The notes beneath the pieces were generated by a model, which did no database searches, was not told the DNA's origin, and saw nothing but the letters and a program-made list of their open reading frames with translations. 64,000 bases of DNA from Enoplolaimus lenunculus (taxonomy: Eukaryota > Nematoda > Enoplea > Enoplida > Thoracostomopsidae): NCBI GenBank assembly GCA_030248215.1, contig JASANG010000893.1:159741-223740 (forward strand), written 5' to 3'. Positions 1-13,300 of the stretch are shown piece after piece. The position numbers and the translations under genes were made by a program. Each line of letters begins with the position of its first letter. The stretch's first letter is position 1.

Positions 1-1426
1 ATATACACATGTGACCGGCATATATAATAGGTTCTTAAGTTCCAGGGTAACGGGGCGTCACCCCTCGACACTCTGCCCCCCTCGTTGGATTTTTTTCAAT
101 AACATCAGGAGTATTTTACGTTAGCAAAGCGTATATAACTTCTAAATTAAACCTTTTTAGACCCTGCGCTAACAATTCCTGGTTGCAGAACGGTTCCTAT
201 AAGCCTCAAAATATAACCAGATATTAAATCAAGAAGCGTTACCGTCACTAGGCTTTTGCAACTTTTCTTGGAACAAAAGTAATTTAGTTAAAAAAGTGGC
301 TTATGTATAGATCAGGGGCGAAACGTTTTGCTGCGTGACGGCAGAGTATAAGCTTAAGATTTAGACTGTTTGCCTACGCTTGGGATTAGGAGTATGCTTA
401 AAATACTGCTACGGCCCTGTTCTGTACATTGGCCAAAAAATTCATCACTGACAGCTTTGTGATAAGTTCATGGTAGGTATATTAAATTTGCATCCACTGA
501 GAACGTTGTAGTGACCCGGGTAATAGGGGCGGAAATTTATTTTTTGCTATTCGTTTCAAACTGTTTTAGCTGATCGCCCTGTTACTTGCACCCTTAACTT
601 TCACTTGCCATTTGCTATGATTTAACTCGGGTGGGTTATTTCAGTAGTAGTACTGCGAAATTTAACCTTTAGGTGGACTCCAAATATAAACGGGCTCAGA
701 GCACTGCACACTAAGTGAAGAAAACTTCAGTGTGGACCGAACCTAAAGCTAAGAAACAGAAACAAATGAATGAAGATTTGGTTTAAAACACCATAGGCTA
801 AGCGCAACAAACCGTGTCAAATGATAATTGTACAATATGCTGAACTTTAGTTAAAAAATTTTAGGTCCCAGGTCACGACCTTAGTGGGGTCGAAAACAAT
901 GAAATTTTTTGAAAATCAAAATTTCGATGTAGAATGATTTATGTAAAGGATGTCATCAGAAACTTAAATATGCAAAAAACTGTTGAAATTCCACCATTTT
1001 TGAGCAAACGCAGGCTGGCGAGTAATTAATAACGAAAAAGAGCCAGTGGAGAAAGCTTTAAAGCAATTTGCATAATAACAGCGTATTCGGTATATCAACG
1101 AGCAATTAATAATACTAATCATATGAACACGATAGTGTTCATATATATGTTTCGCGCTTCTCAAGTGCGTATTTTCAGTTTAGTTTGCATGTTGGTACTC
1201 AAATAACATCACACCTATTTCGTTTAAATTTTGTACACTGGTATCCTGGTCCGTCGGGAATATCTGTGTCAAAGGATTTGCCAAACGAGCGTGGCCTTCA
1301 GTAGTTACGGTCAAAAAACTCCTTACAGAAAGTGCACGAAATTTTCCATTTTGGTTCAGCACTTTTTACCCGTTAGCTAAGTAATTTTATACGATTATAA
1401 CTTTATAGGTACACTTTATAGGGCTT
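1..1426. other. Intergenic DNA left of the satellite
   Basis: I see no gene here. The two short ORFs on the - strand (964-1164 and 1180-1362) have no recognisable domain, no splice context and low-complexity composition. The only structure I can name is a decayed copy of the dispersed TTAGGC-containing element at about 302-435, listed separately. Confidence 0.6.
302..435 (+). repeat. Decayed copy of TTAGGC-bearing MITE-like family 1
   Basis: The left end resembles ATGTATAGATCAGGGGCG and the right end reads like its reverse complement (CCCTGTTCTGTACATTGGCC). Between them are the family's diagnostic blocks: GAGTATAAGCTTAAG, TTTAGACT and AGGAGTATGCTTAA. Better-preserved relatives lie at 40838-41045, 44078-44274 and 62707-62888. 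It is short, noncoding and has inverted ends, so a non-autonomous DNA transposon is the best reading; the superfamily is unknown. Confidence 0.55.
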
Positions 1427-3105
1427 TACGGTCGGGTTCACCCCAACGGTTAGTTTAACCCCAACGGTTGGTTTCATCCCAACGGTTGGTTTCACCCCAA
1501 CGGTTGGTTTCACCCCAACGGTTGGTTTCTCCCCAACGGTTGGTTTCACCCCAACGGTTGGTTTCACCCCAACGGTTGGTTTCACCCCAACGGTTGGTTT
1601 CACCCCAATGTTTAGTTTCACCCCAACGGTTGGTTTCACCCCCACGGTTGGTTTCACCCCCACGGTTGGTTTCAACTCAACGGTCGATTTCACCCCAACG
1701 CTTGGTTTCACTCCACCGGATTGGTTTACCTCAACGGATGGTTTCACCCCAACGGTCGATTTTACCACCACGGTTGGCTTCGTCACTACGGTTAGTTTCA
1801 CCCCAACGGTTGGTTTAACCCTAACGGTTGGTTTCATCCCAACGGTTGGTTTCACCCCAACGGTTGGTTTCTCCCCAACGGTTGGTTTCACCCCAACGGT
1901 TGGTTTCACTACAACGGTTTGTTTCACCGCAACGGTTGGTTTCACTCCAACGGTTGGTTTCACCCCAACGGTTGGTTTCACCCCAACGGTTGGTTTCACG
2001 CCAACGGTTTGTTTCACCCCAACGGTTGGTTCCATCCCAACGGTTGGTTTCACCCCAACGGTTGGTTTCACCCCAATGGTTGGTTTCCCCCTGATGGTTG
2101 GTTTCACCCCAACAATTGGTTTCATCCCAACAGTCGGTTTCATCCCAACGGTTGGTTTCACTTCACCGATTGGTTTCACTTCACCGATTGGTTTCACCCC
2201 AACGGTTTGTTTCACCCCAACGGTTGGTTTCCCCCCAATGGTTGTTTTCACCCCAACGGTTGGTTTCACCCCAACGGTTGGTTTCACCCCAACGGTTGGT
2301 TTCACCCCAACGGTTGGTTTCACCCCAATGCTTAGTTTCACCCCAAAGGTTGGTTTCACCCCCACGGTTGGTTTCACCCCCCACGGTTGGTTTCAACTCA
2401 ACGGTCGATTTCACCCCAACGCTTGGTTTCACTCCACCGGATTGGTTTACCTCAACGGATGGTTTCACCCCAACGGTCGATTTTACCCCCACGGTTGGCT
2501 TCGTCACTACGGTTAGTTTCATCCCAACGGTTGGTTTCACCCCAATGGTTGGTTTCCCCCCAATGGTTGGTTTCACCCCAACAATTGGTTCCACCCCAAC
2601 GGTTGGTTTCACCCCAACGGTCGGTTTCACCCCAACGGTAGGTTTCACTTCACCGATTGGTTTCATCCCAACGGTTTGTTTCACCCCAACGGTTGGTTTC
2701 CCCCCAACGGTTGTTTTCACCCCATCGGTTGGTTTCACCCCAACGGTTGGTTTCACCCCAACGGTTGGTTTCACTCCACCGGATTGGTTTACCTCAATGG
2801 ATGGTTTCACTTCAACGGTCGATTTTACCCCCACGGTTGGCTTCGTCACTACGGTTAGTTTCAGCCCAACGGTCGGTTTAACCCTGTTTGTTTCACCCCA
2901 ATGGTTGGTTTCATCCCAACGGTTGGTTTCCCCCCAACGGTTGGTTTCACCCCAACGGTTGATTTCACCCAAACGGCTGGTTTCACCCCAACGCTTGGTT
3001 TCACTCCACCGGTTGGTTTACCTCAACGGATGGTTTCACCCCAACGGTTTATTTTGCCATAACGGTTGGTTTCACCCCAACGGCTGGTTTCACCCTGTAG
3101 GTGGC
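1427..3105 (+). repeat. 18-bp satellite, block 1
   Basis: This is a tandem array of an 18-bp unit, GGTTTCACCCCAACGGTT on the + strand, with about 90 units. Common variants change the central CGG to TGG or CAG, or TTCACC to TTAACC, TTTACC or TTCATC. Because the unit length is a multiple of three and only one frame contains a stop, five frames read as hexapeptide repeats: GFTPTV, VSPQRL and WFHPNG on +, KPTVGV and ETNRWG on -. These ORFs switch frame at small indels and end at stops embedded in recurring variant units, so I do not regard them as genes. Confidence 0.97.
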
Positions 3106-3787
3106 TCAGCCACACTTAAACCCTTTTCAAACTAAAACTAAAATATAAAATAAAACCAAATATCAAAACCACACCGTAAGGGAGTCCCTGGCTCCACCTA
3201 GTCTCTCTTAGAACTTAAGTTAGGCTTAGGCGTTGCTACAGGGCGTAGAAATTATAAAATTCATGCTATGGCGGCTGTATCCGCAATGTAAACTTACCTG
3301 GGCCCTGCGTGGCCATTTAGTACTCGTTGATTAATGTTGCATTTATTTTTGGCTATTTTTGCGACTAAGGACATAGCTAGGCTATGTCAGCACCAATATG
3401 GTGCTTTATTGTTATGAGTGTCTCGGGTTGTTGTTGTTGTATTGGAACCAGAACCGGGTGTGTGGCTCTGGACCTCAAATGCATAGCGGACACACAATTG
3501 TGGGTGTCGGCGAAATGCAAATGAGGTCGAGATGCCGAAAAGGGTAGCCAGGACCGGAATCAGTTTTGATCGAGAGCTAGTGCGAACCGGTGGTATTGAA
3601 TTTTCTAGTGGAAGTTGCGTTATACATAGTTTTGCGTTGCGTTGGTGTACATTAATTGAAGGCGGAACTTGTTGGGGTAAGTAAGACTTGAAATTGAACT
3701 CGGTTAAGTATAGTCACGGTGGCATAGGATGTGAAGGAAACTACGGAGTACAGGCTTAATCGGCATTGCGCAGGGCGCGGAATTTAC

Positions 3788-3804
3788 CCAGTATTGGATA
3801 CTGG
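3788..3804. repeat. Short hairpin with TGG loop
   Basis: CCAGTAT (3788-3794), TGG, ATACTGG (3798-3804): a perfect 7-bp inverted repeat with a three-base loop. It lies just left of the four larger hairpins and has the same architecture. Confidence 0.7.
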
Positions 3805-3862
3805 CGTTATGTGCTAAAAAGGGAAACTTGGGAGTTACCGGAGAACCTGGGGAAAAGTAGTT

Positions 3863-4010
3863 TAATAAATCTAACGGGGTTAGATTTATTATCCTACAAC
3901 GGCTTGGCCAAATCTAACGGGGTTGGATTGGTCGGAAATTTGGTGCAACTCTAACGGGGTTAGAGTGCACGGTTTAACAGGGTGTAATTCTAACGGGGTT
4001 AGAATTGCAC
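3863..4010. repeat. Four tandem hairpins with CTAAC-GGG-GTTAG core
   Basis: Four copies of CTAAC GGG GTTAG (third base of the right arm G in copy 2) start at 3871, 3914, 3951 and 3990, spaced 43, 37 and 39 bases apart. The flanks differ between copies yet stay self-complementary. Copy 1 has 13-bp perfect arms (3863-3875 with 3879-3891). Copy 3 extends to GTGC/GCAC with one bulged A. Copy 4 extends to GTG/CAC with one T-G wobble (3982-3994 with 3998-4010). Copy 2 has one G-T wobble and a bulge. Retained pairing with changed bases is what I see directly; whether selection maintains it is inference. Confidence 0.85.
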
Positions 4011-4146
4011 GGATTCTGGAAAACGGCAAAAAATATTGGTAACGGTAAAGCCAGTGGCTGGATTAAACCAGATTCAGGCGTCGGCTTTAAGGATTCCGGC
4101 TCGGGTTGCCAGTTAAATTGCATAACCTGTAATTTGCTGGTATTGA

Positions 4147-4161
4147 AAATATTGGATATTT
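4147..4161. repeat. Short hairpin with TGG loop
   Basis: AAATAT (4147-4152), TGG, ATATTT (4156-4161): a perfect 6-bp inverted repeat with the same loop as the hairpin at 3788-3804. Confidence 0.6.
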
Positions 4162-4300
4162 GGTGTCATACGGGTTTCGGGTTGGGGCTTTAATAAACGA
4201 TTACCGGCCGCGTTTTACTAAATCAGAGCGATAAGCATACATCGAGAAAAGAACATAACAGGAGATAAAGGGCTTGAATCAAAATCACGAACTTCTCACA

Positions 4301-7300
4301 CACCCCAACGGTTGGTTTCACCCCAACGGTTGGTTTCACCCCAACGGTTGGTTTCACCCCAACGGTTGGTTTCACCCCAACGGTTGGTTTCACCCCAACG
4401 GTTGGTTTCACCCCAACAGTTGGTTTCACCCTAACGGTTGGTTTCACCCCAACGGTCGGTTTCACCCCAACAGTTGGTTTCACCCCAACGGTCGTTTCAC
4501 CCCAATGCTTGGTTTCACCCCAACGCTTGGTTTCACTCCACCGGTTGGTTTACCTCAACGGATGGTTTCACCCCAGCGGTTGATTTTACCATAACGGTTG
4601 GTTTCATCACAACGGTTAGTTTCACCCCAACGGTTGATTTCATCCCAACGGTTGGTTTCACCCCAACGGTTGGATTCACCCCAACGGTTGGTTTCACCCC
4701 AACGGTTAGTTTTACCCCAACGGTTGGTTTCACCCTAACGGTTGGTTTCATTCCAACGGTTGGTTTCACCCCAATGGTTGGTTTCACCCCACCGATTGGT
4801 TTCACCCCAACGGTTGGTTTCATTTCAATGGTTGGTTTCCCCCCAATGGTTGGTTTCACCCCAACAATTGGTTCCACCCCAACGGTTGGTTTCACCCCAA
4901 CGGTCGGTTTCACCCCAACGGTAGGTTTCACTTCACCGATTGGTTTCACCCCAACGGTTTGTTTCACCCCAACGGTTGGTTTCCCCCCAACGGTTGTTTT
5001 CACCCCATCGGTTGGTTTCACCCCAACGGTTGGTTTCACCCCAACGGTTGGTTTCACCCCAACGGTTGGTTTCACCCCAACTGTTGGTTTAACCCCAACG
5101 GTTGGTTTCACCCCAATGCTTAGTTTCACCCCAACGGTTGGTTTCAACTCAACGGTTGATTTCACCCCAACGCTTGGTTTCACTCCACCGGATTGGTTTA
5201 CCTCAATGGATGGTTTCACCCCAACGGTCGATTTTACCCCCACGGTTGGCTTCGTCACTACGGTTAGTTTCACCCCAACGGTCGGTTTAACCCTGTTTGT
5301 TTCACCCTAATGGTTGGTTTCATCCCAATGGTTGGTTTCCCCCCAACAGTTGGTTTCACCCTAACGGTTGGTTTCACCCCAACGGTCGGTTTCACCCCAC
5401 AGTTGGTTTCACCCCAACGGTCGGTTTCACCCCAATGCTTGGTTTCACCCCAACGCTTGGTTTCACTCCACCGGTTGGTTTACCTCAACGTATGGTTTCA
5501 CCCCAGCGGTTGATTTTACCATAACGGTTGGTTTCATCACAACGGTTAGTTTCACCCCAACGGTTGATTTCATCCCAACGGTTGGTTTCACCCCAACGGT
5601 TGGATTCACCCCAACGGTTGGTTTCGCCCCAACGGTTAGTTTTACCCCAACGGTTGGTTTCACCCTAACGGTTGGTTTCATTCCAACGGTTGGTTTCACC
5701 CCAATGGTTGGTTTCACCCACCGATTGGTTTCACCCCAACGGTTGGTTTCACCTCAATGGTTGGTTTCCCCCCAATGGTTGGTTTCACCCCAACAATTGG
5801 TTCCACCCCAACGGTTGGTTTCACCCCAACGGTCGGTTTCACCCCAACAGTTGGTTTCACCCCAACGGTCGGTTTCACCCCAATGCTTGGTTTCACCCCA
5901 ACGCTTGGTTTCACTCCACCGGTTGGTTTACCTCAACGGATGGTTTCACCCCAGCGGTTGATTTTACCATAACGGTTGGTTTCATCACAACGGTTAGTTT
6001 CACCCCAACGGTTGATTTCATCCCAACGGTTGGTTTCACCCCAACGGTTGGATTCACCCCAACGGTTGGTTTCACCCCAACGGTTAGTTTTACCCCAACG
6101 GTTGGTTGCACCCTAACGGTTGGTTTCATTCCAACGGTTGGTTTCACCCCAATGGTTGGTTTCACCCCAACGGTTGGATTCACCCCAACGGTTGGTTTCA
6201 CCCCAACGGTTAGTTTTACCCCAACGGTTGGTTTCACCCTAACGGTTGGTTTCATTCCAACGGTTGGTTTCACCCCAATGGTTGGTTTCACCCACCGATT
6301 GGTTTCACCCCAACGGTTGGTTTCACCTCAATGGTTGGTTTCCCCCCAATGGTTGCTTTCACCCCAACAATTGGTTCCACCCCAACGGTTGGTTTCACCC
6401 CAACGGTCGGTTTCACCCCAACAGTTGGTTTCACCCCAACGGTCGGTTTCACCCCAATGCTTGGTTTCACCCCAACGCTTGGTTTCACTCCACCGGTTGG
6501 TTTACCTCAACGGATGGTTTCACCCCAGCGGTTGATTTTACCATAACGGTTGGTTTCATCACAACGGTTAGTTTCACCCAACGGTTCGATTTCATCCCAA
6601 CGGTTGGTTTCACCCAACGGTTGGATTCACCCCAACGGTTGGTTTCACCCCAACGGTTAGTTTTACCCCAACGGTTGGTTTCACCCTAACGGTTGGTTTC
6701 ATTCCAACGGTTGGTTTCACCCCAATGGTTGGTTTCACCCACCGATTGGTTTCACCCCAACGGTTGGTTTCACCTCAATGGTTGGTTTCCCCCCAATGGT
6801 TGGTTTCACCCCAACAATTGGTTCCACCCCAACGGTTGGTTTCACCCCAACGGTCGGTTTCACCCCAACGGTAGGTTTCACTTCACCGATTGGTTTCACC
6901 CCAACGGTTTGTTTCACCCCAACGGTTGGTTTCCCCCCAACGGTTGTTTTCACCCCAATGGTTGGTTTCACCCCAACGGTTGGTTTCACCCCAACGGTTG
7001 GTTTCACCCCAACGGTTGGTTTCACCCCAACTGTTGGTTTCACCCCAACGGTTGGCTTCACCCCAATGCTTAGTTTCACCCCAACGGTTGGTTTCACCCC
7101 AACGGTTGGTTTCAACTCAACGGTTGATTTCACCCCAACGCTTGGTTTCACTCCACCGGATTGGTTTACCTCAATGGATGGTTTCACCCCAACGGTCGAT
7201 TTTACCCCCACGGTTGGCTTCGTCACTACGGTTAGTTTCACCCCAACGGTCGGTTTAACCCTGTTTGTTTCACCCTAATGGTTGGTTTCATCCCAATGGT

Positions 7301-10300
7301 TGGTTTCCCCCCAACGGTTGGTTTCACCCCAACGGTTGGTTTCACCCCAACGGCTGGTTTCACCCCAACGCTTGGTTTCACTCCACCGGTTGGTTTACCT
7401 CAACGGATGGTTTCACCCCAACAGTTTATTTTGCCATAACGGTTGGTTTCACCCCAACGGCTGGTTTCACCCCAACGGTTGGTTTCACCCCAACGGTTAG
7501 TTTTATCCCAACGGTTGGTTTCACCCTAACGGTTGGTTTCATCCCAACGGTTGGTTTCACCCGAATGGTTGGTTTCACCCCAACGGTTGGTTTCACCCCA
7601 ACGGTTGGTTTCACTTCAACGGTTGGTTTCACCCCAACGGTCGGTTTCACCCTAATGCTTGGTTTCAAACCAACGGCTGGTTTCATCCCAACGGTTGGTT
7701 TCACCCCAACGGTTGGTTTCACCCCAACGGTTGGTTTCACCCCAACGGTTGGTTTCACCCCAACGGTTGGTTTCACCCCAACGGTCGGTTTCACCCCAAC
7801 AGTTGGTTTCACCCCAACGGTCGGTTTCACCCCAATGCTTGGTTTCAAACCAACGGCTGGTTTCACCCCAACGCTTGGTTTCACTCCACCGGTTGGTTTA
7901 CCTCAACGGATGGTTTCACCCCAGCGGTTGATTTTACCATAACGGTTGGTTTCATCACAACGGTTAGTTTCACCCCAACGGTTGATTTCATCCCAACGGT
8001 TGGTTTCACCTCAACGGTTGGTTTCACCCCAACGGTTGGTTTCACCCCAACGGTTAGTTTTACCCCAACGGTTGGTTTCACCCTAACGGTTGGTTTCATC
8101 CCAACGGTTGGTTTCACTCCAATGGTTGGTTTCACCCCACCGGTTGGTTTCACCCCAACGGTTGGTTTCACCCCAACGGTCGGTTTCACCGCAATGCTTG
8201 GTTTCACCCCAATGCTTGGTTTCACCCCAACGGTTGGTTTCACCCCAACGGTTGGTTTCACCCCAACGGTTGGTTTCACCCCAACGGTCGGTTTCACCCC
8301 AAAACCAACGGCTGGTTTCACCCCAACGGTTGGTTTCAACCCAACGGTTGGTTTCACCCCAACGGTTGGTTTCACCCCAACAGTTGGTTTCACCCCAACG
8401 GTTGGTTTCACCCCAACAGTTGGTTTCACCCCAATGCTTGGTTTCACCCCAACGGCTGGTTTCACATCAACAGTTGGTTTCACCCCAACAGTTGGTTTCA
8501 CCCCAACGGTTGGTTTCATCCCAATGCTTGGTTTCACCCCAACGGCTGGTTTCACCCCAACGGTCGGTTTTACCTCAATGCTTGGTTTTACCTCAATGCT
8601 TGGTTTCACCCCAACGGTTGGTTTAACCCTGGTTTGTTTCACCCCAATGGTTGGTTTCATCCCAACGGTTGGTTTCCCCCCAACGGTTGGTTTCACCCCA
8701 ACGGTTGGTTTCACCCCAACGGTTAGTTTTACCCCAACAGTTGGTTTCATCCCAACGGTTGGTTTCACCCCAACGGTTGGTTTCACCCCAACGGTTGGTT
8801 TGATCACAACGGTTAGTTTCACCCCAACGGTTGGTTTCATCCCAACGGTTGGTTTCACCCCAACGGTTGGTTTCACTCCAACGGTTGGTTTCACCCCAAC
8901 GGTTAGTTTCACCCTAACGGTTGGTTTCATCCCAACGGTTGGTTTCCCCCCAAGGTTTGGTTTCACCCCACCGTTGGTTTTCACCCAACGGTTGGTTTCA
9001 CCCCAACGGTCGGTTTCACCCCAATGCTTGGTTTCAAACCAACGGCTGGTTTCACCCCAACGCTTGGTTTCACTCCACCGGTTGGTTTACCTCAACGGAT
9101 GGTTTCACCCCAGCGGTTGATTTTACCATAACGGTTGGTTTCATCACAACGGTTAGTTTCACCCCAACCGTTGATTTCACCCTAACGGTTGGTTTCATCC
9201 CAACGGTTGGTTTCACTCCAATGGTTGGTTTCACCCCACCGGTTGGTTTCACCCCAACGGTTGGTTTCACCCCAACGGTCGGTTTCACCCCAATGCTTGG
9301 TTTCACCCCAATGCTTGGTTTCACCCCAACGGTTGGTTTCACCCCAACGGTTGGTTTCACCCCAACGGTTGGTTTCACCCCAACGGTTGGTTTCACCCCA
9401 ACGGTCGGTTTCACCCCAAAACCAACGGCTGGTTTCACCCCAACGGTTGGTTTCAACCCAACGGTTGGTTTCACCCCAACGGTTGGTTTCACCCCAACAG
9501 TTGGTTTCACCCAACGGTTGGTTTCACCCCAACAGTTGGTTTCACCCCAATGCTTGGTTTCACCCCAACGGCTGGTTTCACATCAACAGTTGGTTTCACC
9601 CCAACAGTTGGTTTCACCCCAACGGTTGGTTTCATCCCAATGCTTGGTTTCACCCCAACGGCTGGTTTACCCAAACGGTCGGTTTTACCTCAATGCTTGG
9701 TTTACCCAACGGTTGGTTTAACCCTGGTTTGTTTCACCCCAATGGTTGGTTCATCCCAACGGTTGGTTCCCCCCAACGGTTGGTTTCACCCCAACGGTTG
9801 GTTTCACCCCAACGGTTAGTTTTACCCAACAGTTGGTTTCATCCCAACGGTTGGTTTCACCCCAACGGTTGGTTTCACCCCAACGGTTGGTTTGATCACA
9901 ACGGTTAGTTCACCCGAACGGTTGGTTTATACCAACGGTTGGTTTCACCCCAACGGTTGGTTTCATCCCAACGGTTGGTTTCACCCCAACAGTCAGTTTC
10001 ACCCTAACGGTTGGTTTCAACCCGACGGTTGGTTTCACCCCAATGGTTGGTTTCACCCCACCGGTTGGTTTCACCCAACGGTTGGTTTCACCCCAACGGT
10101 CGGTTTCACCCCAATGCTTGGTTTCAAACCAACGGCTGGTTTCACCCCAACGCTTGGTTTCACTCCACCGGTTGGTTTACCTCAACGGATGGTTTCACCC
10201 CAGCGGTTGATTTTACCATAACGGTTGGTTTCATCACAACGGTTAGTTTCACCCCAACGGTTGATTTCATCCCAACGGTTGGTTTCACCTCAACGGTTGG

Positions 10301-13300
10301 TTTCACCCCAACGGTTGGTTTCACCCCAACGGTTAGTTTTACCCCAACGGTTGGTTTCACCCTAACGGTTGGTTTCATCCCAACGGTTGGCTTCACTCCA
10401 ATGGTTGGTTTCACCCCACCGGTTGGTTTCACCCCAACGGTTGGTTTCACCCCAACGGTCGGTTTCACCCCAATGCTTGGTTTCACCCCAATGCTTGGTT
10501 TCACCCCAACGGTTGGTTTCACCCCAACGGTTGGTTTCACCCCAACGGTTGGTTTCACCCCAACGGTCGGTTTCACCCCAACGGTTGGTTTCACCCCAAC
10601 GGTTGGTTTCACCCCAACGGTTGGTTTCACCCCAACGGTTGGTTTCACCCCAACGGTCGGTTTCACCCCAAACCCAACGGCTGGTTTCACCCCATCGGTC
10701 GGTTTCTCCCCAACACCAACGGTTGGTTTCACCCCAACGGTTGGTTTCACCCCAACGGTTGGTTTCACCCCAACGGTTGGTTTCACCCCAACAGTTGGTT
10801 TCACCCCAACGGTTGGTTTCACCCCAACAGTTGGTTTCACCCCAATGCTTGGTTTCACCCCAACGGCTGGTTTCACATCAACAGTTGGTTTCACCCCAAC
10901 AGTTGGTTTCACCCCAACGGTTGGTTTCATCCCAATGCTTGGTTTCACACCAACGGTTGGTATCACCCAAACGGTCGGTTTTACCGCAAGGCTTGGTTTT
11001 ACCTCAATGCTTGGTTTACCCCAACCGGTTGGTTTAACCCTGGTTTGTTTCACCCCAATGGTTGGTTTCATCCCAACGGTTGGTTTCCCCCCAACGGTTG
11101 GTTTCACCCCAACGGTTGGTTTCACACCAACGGGTGGTTTCACCCCAACAGTTGGTTTCATCCCAACGGTTGGTTTCACCCCAACGGTTGGTTTCACCCC
11201 AACGGTTGGTTTGATCACAACGGTTAGTTTCACCCCAACGGTTGGTTTCATCCCAACGGTTGGTTTCACCCCAACGGTTGGTTTCACTCCAACGGTTGGT
11301 TTCACCCCAACGGTTAGTTTCACCCTAACGGTTGGTTTCATCCCAACGGTTGGTTTCACCCCAATGGTTGGTTTCACCCCACCGGTTGGTTTCACCCAAC
11401 GGTTGGTTTCACCCCAACGGTCGGTTTCACCCCAATGCTTGGTTTCAAACCAACGGCTGGTTTCACCCCAACGCTTGGTTTCACTCCACCGGTTGGTTTA
11501 CCTCAACGGATGGTTTCACCCCAGCGGTTGATTTTACCATAACGGTTGGTTTCATCACAACGGTTAGTTTCACCCCAACGGTTGTTTTCATCCCAACGGT
11601 TGGTTTCACCTCAACGGTTGGTTTCACCCCAACGGTTTGTTTCACCCCAACGGTTTGTTTCCCCCCAACGGTTGGTTTCACCCCAACGGTTGGTTTCATC
11701 CCAACGGTTGGCTTCACTCCAATGGTTGGTTTCCCCCCCCCGGTTGGTTTCACCCCAACGGTTGGTTTCACCCCAACTGTTGTTTTCTCCACAATGGTTG
11801 GTTTCACCCCAATGGTTGGTTTCACCCCAACGGTTGGTTTCACCCCAACGGTTGGTTTCACCCCAACGGTTGGTTTCACCCCAACGGTCGGTTTCACCCC
11901 AACAGTTGGTTTCACCCCAACGGTTGGTTTCACCCCAACGGTTGGTTTCACCCCAACGGTTGGTTTCACCCCAACGGTCGGTTTCACCCCAAAACCAACG
12001 GCTGGTTTCACCCCAACGGTTGGTTTCAACCCAACGGTTGGTTTCACCCCAACGGTTGGTTTCAACCCAACAGTTGGTTTCACCCCAACGGTTGGTTTCA
12101 CCCCAACAGTTGGTTTCACCCCAATGCTTGGTTTCACCCCAACGGCTGGTTTCACATCAACAGTTGGTTTCACCCCAACAGTTGGTTTCACCCCAACGGT
12201 TGGTTTCACCCCAATGCTTGGTTTCACCCCAACGGCTGGTTTCACCCCAACGGTCGGTTTTACCTCAATGCTTGGTTTTAGCTCAATGCTTGGTTTCACC
12301 CCAACGGTTGGTTTAACCCTGGTTTGTTTCACCCCAATGGTTGGTTTCATCCCAACGATTGGTTTCCCCCCAACGGTTGGTTTCACCCCAACGGTTAGTT
12401 TCACCCCAACGGTTAGTTTTACCCCAACAGTTGGTTTCATCCCAACGGTTGGTTTCACCCCAACGGTTGGTTTCACCCCAACGGTTGGTTTGACCACAAC
12501 GGTTTGTTTCACCCCAACGGTTGGTTTCACCCCAACGGTTGGTTTCACCCCAACGGTTGGTTTCACCCCAACGGTTAGTTTCACCCTAACGGTTGGTTTC
12601 ATCCCAACGGTGGGTTTCACCCCAATGGTTGGTTTCACCCCACCGGTTGGTTTCACCCAACGGTTGGTTTCACCCCAACGGTCGGTTTCACCCCAATGCT
12701 TGGTTTCAAACCAACGGCTGGTTTCACCCCAACGCTTGGTTTCACTCCACCGGTTGGTTTACCTCAACGGATGGTTTCACCCCAGCGGTTGATTTTACCA
12801 TAACGGTTGGTTTCATCACAACGGTTAGCTTCACCCCAACGGTTGATTTCAACCCAACGGTTGGTTTCACCTCAACGGTTGGTTTCACCCCAACGGTTGG
12901 TTTCACCCCAACGGTTAGTTTTACCCCAACGGTTGGTTTCACCCCAACAGTTGGTTTCACCCCAACGGTTGGTTTCACCCCAACGGTCGGTTTCACCCCA
13001 ATGCTTGTTTCACCCCACCGGTTGGTTTCACCCTACGGTTGGTTTCACCCCAACGGTTGGTTTCACCCCAACGGTCGGTTTCACCCCAAGGCTTGGTTTC
13101 AAACCAACGGCTGGTTTCACCCCAACGGTTGGTTTCACCCTAACGGTTGGTTTCACCCCAACAGTTGGTTTCACACCAACGGTTGGTTTCACACCAACGG
13201 TTGGTTTCACACCAACGCTTGGTTTCACTCCATCGGCTGGTTTCACGGTTGGTTTCACCCAAACGGCTGGTTTCACCCCAACAGTTGGTTTCACCCCAAC

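Larger units (their letters stand above)
3106..4300. other. Unique spacer between the two satellite blocks
   Basis: This 1.2-kb stretch has no satellite units and is visibly GC-richer than most of the window. It holds short + ORFs at 3766-3954 and 4005-4193, without recognisable domains. It also holds a cluster of perfect or near-perfect hairpins with three-base loops (separate entries). I found no clear terminal repeats or target-site duplication that would mark it as an insertion into the array, so it may be older flanking DNA trapped between two expansions. Confidence 0.7.

Noticed and set aside
10011-11531. 506-codon + strand ORF of GFTPTV repeats (and the 411-codon KPTVGV ORF opposite it)
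   Set aside because: The 18-bp satellite is open in five frames by arithmetic. Frames switch at small indels and stops recur in each higher-order block, so these are not genes.
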